Below, one piece after another: positions 4,272 to 9,233 of a stretch of 9,233 bases of DNA. The stretch comes from Maccoyibacter sp900556645 (lineage in GTDB: Bacteria; Bacillota; Clostridia; Lachnospirales; Lachnospiraceae). The notes under the pieces are model-generated. The model did no database searches. It saw only the letters and a program-made list of their open reading frames with translations, and was not told the DNA's origin. The stretch covers positions 1 through 9,233 of the forward strand of contig CATWDJ010000042.1 in NCBI GenBank assembly GCA_958349535.1. The letters are read 5' to 3'. Position numbers and translations under genes: made by a program. How positions within the stretch are numbered: the stretch's first letter is position 1; every line of letters begins with the position of its first letter.

Positions 4272-6650
4272 TTAGCGGAATTCAGCAATGGTAACGCCGG
4301 CGTCACCTTCTCCAAATTCAGCTAAATGATAATTTTTTACAAATTTTACCCGTTTTAAATAGCCGTGTACCGCATTGCGGAGAGCACCGGTACCCTTTCC
4401 GTGGACAATCCGCACGGAAGGCAGGTGGGCCAAGTAGGCATCATCCAAATATTTATCTAACACAGCAAGTGCCTCGTCCACGGTTTTTCCGATTAAATTA
4501 ATTTCTGTGGAGATACTTGCTGTTTTACTCATCTTAATCTTTCCGGCACTGGTCTTTTGGAATTTCTTCTCATTGATATTGGTATCGTCCGGCAGTAATA
4601 CCAAATCCTTGATATTCACCTGAGAACGGAGAATTCCCATCTGTACGAACAGATTTCCTTTGGCATCCGGCAGAGAATGTACCGTGCCCTTCAGATTCAT
4701 GCTGAGAACCTTGACGGAATCCCCGATACGCAGCTTTTTCGGTGCGTTGACATTGGTGGACGTCTTGGATTTCATCGCCATGTTTTTCTCCACGGTGTTC
4801 ATTTTATCCCGCAGACGGGCACGTTCTTTTTCCATCTGTTTGGTATCGCCCTGTACATTGCCGTATTTGTTGAGATTCCGAATAGAAGTGTCAGCCACTT
4901 CCTTGGCTTCCCGCAGAATCTTGTGGGCTTCTTCATTGGCCTCCCGCAGAATTTTTTCCCGGCTGTTGTCCAGACGCACCTGTTTTTCCTCCAGCTTTTT
5001 CTTGAGGGTTTCAATCTCTGCTTTGTAGGAGGCAATTTCCAACTGTTCTTTTTCGATGGTAACACGGCTAGTTTCCAGACTGGCAATCAAATCTTCAAAA
5101 TTTTCCTGACTTTCGGAAATACGGGATTTGGCATCCTCAATGAGAGAAGAATCCAGTCCCAGCTTACCGGAAATGGCAAAAGCATTACTTTTTCCCGGAA
5201 TACCGATTAAAAGACGGTAGGTAGGGCTCAAGGTAGCAACGTCAAATTCACAGCAGGCATTCTCCACCCCTTCGGTGGACAGAGCAAAAACCTTAATCTC
5301 GCTGTAATGTGTGGTAGCCATAGTGCGGATACCACGCCCATGAAGGCGGGACAGAATTGCGATTGCCAGAGCGGCACCCTCCGTAGGGTCTGTTCCGGCA
5401 CAAAGCTCATCAAACAATACCAGAGAATTTTCATTTACCTGCTCCAAAATGGTTACAATATTCGTCATGTGAGAAGAGAAGGTACTTAAATTCTGTTCAA
5501 TACTCTGCTCATCTCCAATATCTGCGAAAACATCGGTAAAAATGGAAAGCTGGCTGCGGTCATTTGCCGGAATATGAAGTCCTGCCTGCCCCATGAGGGA
5601 AAACAATCCCACAGTCTTTAAGGACACGGTCTTACCTCCGGTATTAGGTCCTGTTACAATCAACAGGTCAAAATCTCCGCCCAACTGTATATCAATAGGA
5701 ACCACCTTTTTCTTATCTAAAAGAGGATGGCGTCCTTTCTTAATGTCAATAAAACCATCGGTGTTGAAAATCGGGGCAACACCGTTCATATCCTTTGCCA
5801 GAAGAGCCTTTGCAAAAATAAAATCCAACTGTACCAGAATGCGGTAATCCTCCAAGATATAAGGGATATATTCGGAAGCTAAGTTGCTGAGATTTGCCAG
5901 AATCACATTGATTTCTTCCTGCTCCTTTAAGGACAGCTCCTTCAGCTCATTGTTTAAGTTCACAATCGCCAAAGGCTCGATAAAGACAGTAGAACCTGTG
6001 GAAGACTGGTCGTGAACCATACCTGCCACCTGATTCTTGGAATCTGCTTTTACCGGAAGACAGTAACGTCCGTTTCGCATGGTAATGACATTGTCCTGTA
6101 AATATCCGCTGGCAGAGGCAGAATTTAGCAAGCTGTTCATCTGTGAATGAATCTTGTCCTGCATGCCCCTCATACTCCGACGGATGGATTTGAGGTTGCT
6201 GCTGGCATCGTCACTGATTTCATCCCGAGAGATGATACAGCGGCGGATTTCCTCCAAAAGGGGTGTCAGCGGTTCGATTCCGTCAAAAAAAGCATCCAGA
6301 GAATCGGAAATGGTTTCATCCCGGTCGGTTCTGGAAAAAGCTTTAGCACGTTTTGCAACCTCTAATAGGGAGGCTAATTGTAATAATTCCTCAATGCCCA
6401 AAGAAGCACCGATTTCTAAGCGTTTCATGGAAGCTGTTACGTCATGGATTCCCAGAAAAGAAAGGCTTCCGGCTTTGAAAATACGAGTCAGAGCATCGGC
6501 GGTCTGCTGCTGTGCCTGTCGGATTTCTTCAAGGTCTGTCATAGGTGTCAGTTCCCGGCAAAGCTTTTTGGCGGCTTCACAGTTGGCGTGAACCGACAGT
6601 AAATCAATAATTTTGTTATATTCTAAAGTTTTTAAAGCTTTTTGATTCAT
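4272..6650 (-). CDS. mutS2: MutS2 ATPase with Smr domain
   Basis: Homodimeric ABC-type ATPase of the MutS2 family (also RqcU). Depending on species it is linked to suppression of recombination or to recognition and splitting of collided ribosomes; it is not the mismatch-repair MutS. The 792 residues match the family length. In order: N-terminal and lever/core region (1-300), Walker A GPNTGGKT (334-341), signature NLSTFSSHM (387-395), Walker B LVLFDE (410-415), His448 of TTH, a long charged coiled coil (about 515-625), a KOW-like beta segment (about 638-686), and a C-terminal Smr domain (716-792) with HGKGTG at 750-755. The usual Smr LDLR/LDxHG motif is replaced by INLIG (717-721). The start at 6650 is supported by GGAGAG 5 bases upstream and the conserved opening MNQKALKTLEYNKI. 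First gene of the leftward operon. Confidence 0.96.
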   Translation of the reverse strand: MNQKALKTLEYNKIIDLLSVHANCEAAKKLCRELTPMTDLEEIRQAQQQTADALTRIFKAGSLSFLGIHDVTASMKRLEIGASLGIEELLQLASLLEVAKRAKAFSRTDRDETISDSLDAFFDGIEPLTPLLEEIRRCIISRDEISDDASSNLKSIRRSMRGMQDKIHSQMNSLLNSASASGYLQDNVITMRNGRYCLPVKADSKNQVAGMVHDQSSTGSTVFIEPLAIVNLNNELKELSLKEQEEINVILANLSNLASEYIPYILEDYRILVQLDFIFAKALLAKDMNGVAPIFNTDGFIDIKKGRHPLLDKKKVVPIDIQLGGDFDLLIVTGPNTGGKTVSLKTVGLFSLMGQAGLHIPANDRSQLSIFTDVFADIGDEQSIEQNLSTFSSHMTNIVTILEQVNENSLVLFDELCAGTDPTEGAALAIAILSRLHGRGIRTMATTHYSEIKVFALSTEGVENACCEFDVATLSPTYRLLIGIPGKSNAFAISGKLGLDSSLIEDAKSRISESQENFEDLIASLETSRVTIEKEQLEIASYKAEIETLKKKLEEKQVRLDNSREKILREANEEAHKILREAKEVADTSIRNLNKYGNVQGDTKQMEKERARLRDKMNTVEKNMAMKSKTSTNVNAPKKLRIGDSVKVLSMNLKGTVHSLPDAKGNLFVQMGILRSQVNIKDLVLLPDDTNINEKKFQKTSAGKIKMSKTASISTEINLIGKTVDEALAVLDKYLDDAYLAHLPSVRIVHGKGTGALRNAVHGYLKRVKFVKNYHLAEFGEGDAGVTIAEFR

Positions 6651-6655
6651 AGTTT

Positions 6656-6661
6656 CTCTCC
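6656..6661 (-). promoter_or_regulatory. Shine-Dalgarno site deciding the mutS2 start
   Basis: GGAGAG on the minus strand ends 5 bases before ATG 6650. The longer frame that begins at 6752 would read through the predicted promoter and add 34 hydrophobic or basic residues foreign to MutS2, so it is rejected. Confidence 0.8.
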
Positions 6662-6678
6662 AAATTTGTACTAAATTC

Positions 6679-6707
6679 ATTTTACCCCAAAAGACTGAGA
6701 ATGAAAA
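6679..6707 (-). promoter_or_regulatory. Predicted sigma-A promoter for mutS2 operon
   Basis: On the minus strand a TTTTCA -35 (6702-6707) and a TAAAAT -10 (6679-6684) are separated by 17 bases. Transcription would start near 6672, giving a leader of about 22 bases that contains the mutS2 ribosome binding site. Both boxes are imperfect (-35 matches TTGACA at four of six positions), so this is a plausible but moderate prediction. Confidence 0.5.
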
Positions 6708-6717
6708 GAAAAATCTC

Positions 6718-6746
6718 TTGCAAGGACTGTCTGGGAAAAGTATAAT
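6718..6746 (+). promoter_or_regulatory. Predicted sigma-A promoter for yhaM and the rRNA methylase gene
   Basis: TTGCAA (6718-6723) and a perfect TATAAT (6741-6746) with the optimal 17-base spacer. A start near 6753 leaves a 5' leader of about 64 bases before ATG 6817. This is the best promoter match in the window. Its -35 lies 10 bases from the -35 of the divergent mutS2 promoter. CTGTCT (6727-6732) and AGACAG (6763-6768) form an inverted repeat around the -10, possibly by chance. Confidence 0.75.
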
Positions 6747-6792
6747 AGGCATAGATTCGGGGAGACAGACAAAGAATTTTTAATAGAAAGGA

Positions 6793-6807
6793 TGCACGGA
6801 ATGTGCA
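6793..6807 (+). other. Small leader hairpin next to the yhaM ribosome binding site
   Basis: TGCAC (6793-6797) pairs perfectly with GTGCA (6803-6807) around a GGAAT loop. The right arm ends in the weak AGG (6807-6809) that serves ATG 6817, so folding could reduce access to it. A six-codon frame (ATG 6792 to TAG 6810-6812) with GAAAGG directly in front runs through the hairpin. Whether either is used is unknown. Confidence 0.35.
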
Positions 6808-6816
6808 GGTAGTTAT

Positions 6817-7764
6817 ATGAAATATATCGATATGCTCCGGGAAGGAGAAAGAATCAACGAGATTTATCTTTGTAAATTTAAGCAGACCGCTTTGACCAAG
6901 GCGGGAAAACCATACGGAAATCTGGTGTTACAGGATAAGACCGGAACCGTGGATGCAAAAATATGGGATTTGGATTCCAGCGGAATTGAGGAATTTGATT
7001 CTCTGGATTACATACAGGTAACCGCAGACGTCACCAGCTTTCAGGGGGCACTTCAGTTAAACGTAAAACGGGTGCGGAAGGCAGAGGAAGGAGAATTCGA
7101 GCCATCGGATTATCTTCCGGTCAGTGAGAAGGATATTGACCAGATGTATCAGGAATTGGCAGAATATATCCGAAGCGTGCAGAATCCATATTTAAAACAG
7201 TTGTTGTCCGGGGTATTTTTGGAGGACGAGGATTTTGAAAAGCGTTTTAAATTCCATTCTGCAGCCAAAAGCGTACACCACGGATTTGTGGGAGGTCTTT
7301 TGGAACATACGTTAAGTGTTACCAAAATCTGTGACTTTTTTGCCGGAAATTATCCTATGATAAACCGGGATTTGTTACTGACAGCAGCAATGTTCCATGA
7401 TATCGGAAAATTAGAGGAGCTTTCCACTTTCCCGGAAAATGATTACACGGATGAGGGACAGCTTCTGGGTCATATTATGATGGGAGCGGAATTTGTAGGA
7501 GAACGTATCCGTCAGATACCGGATTTCCCGGTTCGTCTTGGAAATGAATTGAAGCATTGTATTTTAGCCCACCACGGAGAGCTGGAATACGGTTCACCGA
7601 AAAAGCCGGGACTGATAGAGGCACTGGCATTGAGCTTTGCAGATAATACGGATGCTAAGATGGAGACGATGAAAGAGGCACTTTCTGCCACCGCAGAGGG
7701 AAATACGGAGTGGCAGGGCTACAATCGTTTCTTGGAGTCCAACATTCGCAGAACGAGCAAGTAA
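6817..7764 (+). CDS. yhaM: YhaM-family 3'-5' exoribonuclease (OB fold + HD domain)
   Basis: Predicted cytoplasmic 3'-5' exoribonuclease of the YhaM/Cbf1 type, a metal-dependent HD-domain enzyme that trims RNA 3' ends. The 315-residue length matches Bacillus YhaM. Residues about 12-88 form an OB-fold nucleic-acid-binding domain (NLVLQDKTGTVDAKIWD at 35-51). The HD domain spans about 150-290 with metal-ligand candidates His164 (GLLEHTL), His194-Asp195 (FHDIGK), His219, His252-His253 (LAHHGE) and Asp276 (SFADNTDA), all present. The start at 6817 has only a weak AGG (6807-6809) and fits the conserved beginning. A strong promoter lies upstream. The stop is one base before the methyltransferase ATG, suggesting cotranscription and coupled translation of two RNA-maturation enzymes. 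Confidence 0.93.
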   Translation: MKYIDMLREGERINEIYLCKFKQTALTKAGKPYGNLVLQDKTGTVDAKIWDLDSSGIEEFDSLDYIQVTADVTSFQGALQLNVKRVRKAEEGEFEPSDYLPVSEKDIDQMYQELAEYIRSVQNPYLKQLLSGVFLEDEDFEKRFKFHSAAKSVHHGFVGGLLEHTLSVTKICDFFAGNYPMINRDLLLTAAMFHDIGKLEELSTFPENDYTDEGQLLGHIMMGAEFVGERIRQIPDFPVRLGNELKHCILAHHGELEYGSPKKPGLIEALALSFADNTDAKMETMKEALSATAEGNTEWQGYNRFLESNIRRTSK

Positions 7765-7765
7765 A

Positions 7766-9233
7766 ATGATGAAAAAAGATGATATTTTAACCATAAAAAT
7801 TGAAGATATGGGAATTGACGGAGAGGGAATCGGCAGAGCCGAAAATATCCCTCTTTTTGTCAAGGATGCAGTCATTGGGGATTTGGTATCCGTAAAGATT
7901 ATGAAAATGAAAAAGAATTACGGATACGCACGTCTGATGGAGATTCTGGAGCCATCGGAGTATCGTGTGACACCTCGCTGTGAATTTCACAGAGCCTGCG
8001 GCGGCTGTCAGATTCAGGGACTTTCCTATGAAAAACAACTGGAGTTCAAGGAGCGAAAGGTGCAAAATAATCTGATGCGGATTGGCGGTTTTTCCGAAGA
8101 ATTGCTGAATGAGGTCATGGAGCCGATTATGGGCATGGAGGAGCCGTATCACTATCGCAATAAGGCACAGTTTCCGGTGGGAAAAGATAAGGAAGGAAAC
8201 ATTATCACAGGATTCTATGCAGGCAGAACCCACAATATTATTCCCAATCGGAATTGTCTGTTGGGAATGCCTCAAAATGAGAAAATTCTGGATGTGGTGA
8301 TTTCCTTTATGGAACAATACCACATAGAGCCATACGATGAAAAGACCCATCAGGGTGTGGTGCGTCATGTGCTGACCCGATATGGATTTACCACCGGAGA
8401 ATGGATGGTTTGTGTGGTCATCAATGCACCGAAGTTGCCACATGCAGAGAAATTGGTAGAAGAATTATGTAAACTAGATGGCATGACCAGCATTTCCATA
8501 AATATCAATGAGAAGAACACCAATGTGATATTGGGAGAAAAGGTAGAGACGCTTTGGGGACAGGATTATATTACAGATTACATTCACCTGAGAACCGGAG
8601 AAAATCTGGAGCAGCAGGGAGCAGGAATTGCCTATCGGATTTCTCCACAGTCTTTTTATCAGGTAAATCCGATTCAGACAGAAAAGCTTTATTCCACCGC
8701 CTTGGAGTATGCAGGGTTAAACGGTGGCGAGACGGTCTGGGATTTGTACTGCGGTATCGGAACCATTTCGCTGTTTCTGGCACAGAAGGCAAAAAAAGTG
8801 TACGGTGTGGAGATTGTGGCACCTGCCATTGAGGATGCCAGAACCAATGCCAAGATTAATCAGATTACCAATACAGAGTTTTTTGTGGGAAAGGCAGAGG
8901 AGGTCTTGCCGGACTTTTATCAAAGAGAAAGTGCAAAGGGAGCGGACACGGAAATGCTTCACCCGGATGTGATTGTGGTGGACCCACCACGGAAGGGCTG
9001 CGACATCAGGTGTCTGGAAACTATTGTGCAGATGGAACCGCAGCGTGTGGTTTATGTAAGCTGTGATTCCGCAACTCTGGCACGGGATTTAAAGTATCTG
9101 TGCGAGGAAGAGTATGAGTTGAAGAAGGTCAGGGCAGTGGATATGTTTGGGCATACGGGGCATGTCGAGACAGTTGTCAAATTATCCCTCAAAAAAGATA
9201 CACCGAAAATTGAGGTGACAATGGAGCCTGATG
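7766..9233 (+). CDS. TrmA/RlmD-family 23S rRNA (uracil-5-)-methyltransferase, 3' end cut
   Basis: SAM-dependent RNA m5U methyltransferase, most like RlmD/RlmCD (RumA, YefA), which modifies 23S rRNA. The frame is open for 489 codons to the window edge. Residues 1-60 are a TRAM RNA-binding domain. Cys72, Cys78, Cys81 and Cys164 are the expected 4Fe-4S ligands. The methyltransferase domain has SPQSFYQVN (293-301), SAM motif DLYCGIGT (326-333), DPPRKG (406-411), nucleophile Cys433 in YVSCDSATLARDL and the base Glu468 in HTGHVETVVKL. The catalytic core ends near residue 475, yet the frame continues at least 14 residues (KKDTPKIEVTMEPD), so a C-terminal extension is likely. Two ATGs (7766, 7769) are possible; neither has a clear Shine-Dalgarno, so translation probably depends on coupling to yhaM. 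Exact target uridine(s) cannot be assigned. Confidence 0.93.
   Translation, partial: MMKKDDILTIKIEDMGIDGEGIGRAENIPLFVKDAVIGDLVSVKIMKMKKNYGYARLMEILEPSEYRVTPRCEFHRACGGCQIQGLSYEKQLEFKERKVQNNLMRIGGFSEELLNEVMEPIMGMEEPYHYRNKAQFPVGKDKEGNIITGFYAGRTHNIIPNRNCLLGMPQNEKILDVVISFMEQYHIEPYDEKTHQGVVRHVLTRYGFTTGEWMVCVVINAPKLPHAEKLVEELCKLDGMTSISININEKNTNVILGEKVETLWGQDYITDYIHLRTGENLEQQGAGIAYRISPQSFYQVNPIQTEKLYSTALEYAGLNGGETVWDLYCGIGTISLFLAQKAKKVYGVEIVAPAIEDARTNAKINQITNTEFFVGKAEEVLPDFYQRESAKGADTEMLHPDVIVVDPPRKGCDIRCLETIVQMEPQRVVYVSCDSATLARDLKYLCEEEYELKKVRAVDMFGHTGHVETVVKLSLKKDTPKIEVTMEPD

Noticed and set aside
4256..4315. Longer response regulator starting at 4315 inside mutS2
   Set aside because: The extra 20 residues come from the mutS2 reading region in another frame; a good ribosome binding site and the standard receiver start support 4255.
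4660..5210. Two overlapping + strand frames of 122 and 177 codons antisense to mutS2
   Set aside because: They are mirror frames of the mutS2 coiled-coil and KOW coding region, with Phe- or Arg-rich low-complexity translations and no ribosome binding site.
6651..6752. N-terminal extension of MutS2 from 6752
   Set aside because: It would run through the predicted promoter region and adds a Phe-rich stretch foreign to MutS2; GGAGAG before 6650 decides the start.
7787..8443. A 218-codon minus-strand frame opposite the methyltransferase gene
   Set aside because: The sense strand encodes an unmistakable TrmA-family enzyme across this whole stretch; the antisense translation has no recognisable domain.
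8554..8972. Short frames on both strands within the methyltransferase gene
   Set aside because: They lie over the SAM-binding coding region and are out-of-phase shadows of it.

Overview
The window looks like a chromosomal housekeeping region from a low-to-mid GC Firmicute, most likely a Lachnospiraceae-type clostridium (Roseburia, Blautia or Agathobacter relatives). That placement rests on three things. The gene order rpsK-rpsD-rpoA-rplQ is the distal end of the large ribosomal-protein operon. The S4 lacks the zinc-type cysteines, and L17 is unusually long. The MutS2, YhaM and TrmA-family proteins also have a clostridial character. I placed it by recognising proteins, not by a database search.

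Left part (1-2626, + strand): the 3' end of rpsK, complete rpsD, complete rpoA (GTG start) and complete rplQ, closed by a strong stem-loop terminator. The genes up to rpoA are packed tightly behind good Shine-Dalgarno sites. A 172-base gap then separates rpoA from rplQ. It is full of structure: a short palindromic hairpin, then two tandem hairpins with nearly the same loop sequence on different stems, ending just before the rplQ ribosome binding site. This is the least explained sequence in the window and the best candidate for something undescribed.

Middle part (2658-6661, - strand): mutS2, an OmpR/PhoB-type response regulator and a short HAMP histidine kinase form an apparent leftward operon (gaps of 16 bases and then a 4-base ATGA overlap). 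It converges on rplQ and probably shares the bidirectional terminator. The kinase has one membrane helix and no extracellular sensor domain.

Right part (6662-9233): a divergent intergenic region carries back-to-back promoters, one for mutS2 and one for a rightward pair. The pair is a YhaM-type OB/HD 3'-5' exoribonuclease and, one base after its stop, a TrmA/RlmD-family rRNA m5U methyltransferase that runs off the window edge.

Functionally almost everything concerns making or maintaining the translation and RNA machinery: ribosomal proteins, RNA polymerase alpha, a MutS2/RqcU-like collided-ribosome or recombination factor, an exoribonuclease and an rRNA methylase. I see no mobile elements, CRISPR arrays, rRNA or tRNA genes, broken genes or obvious foreign islands.
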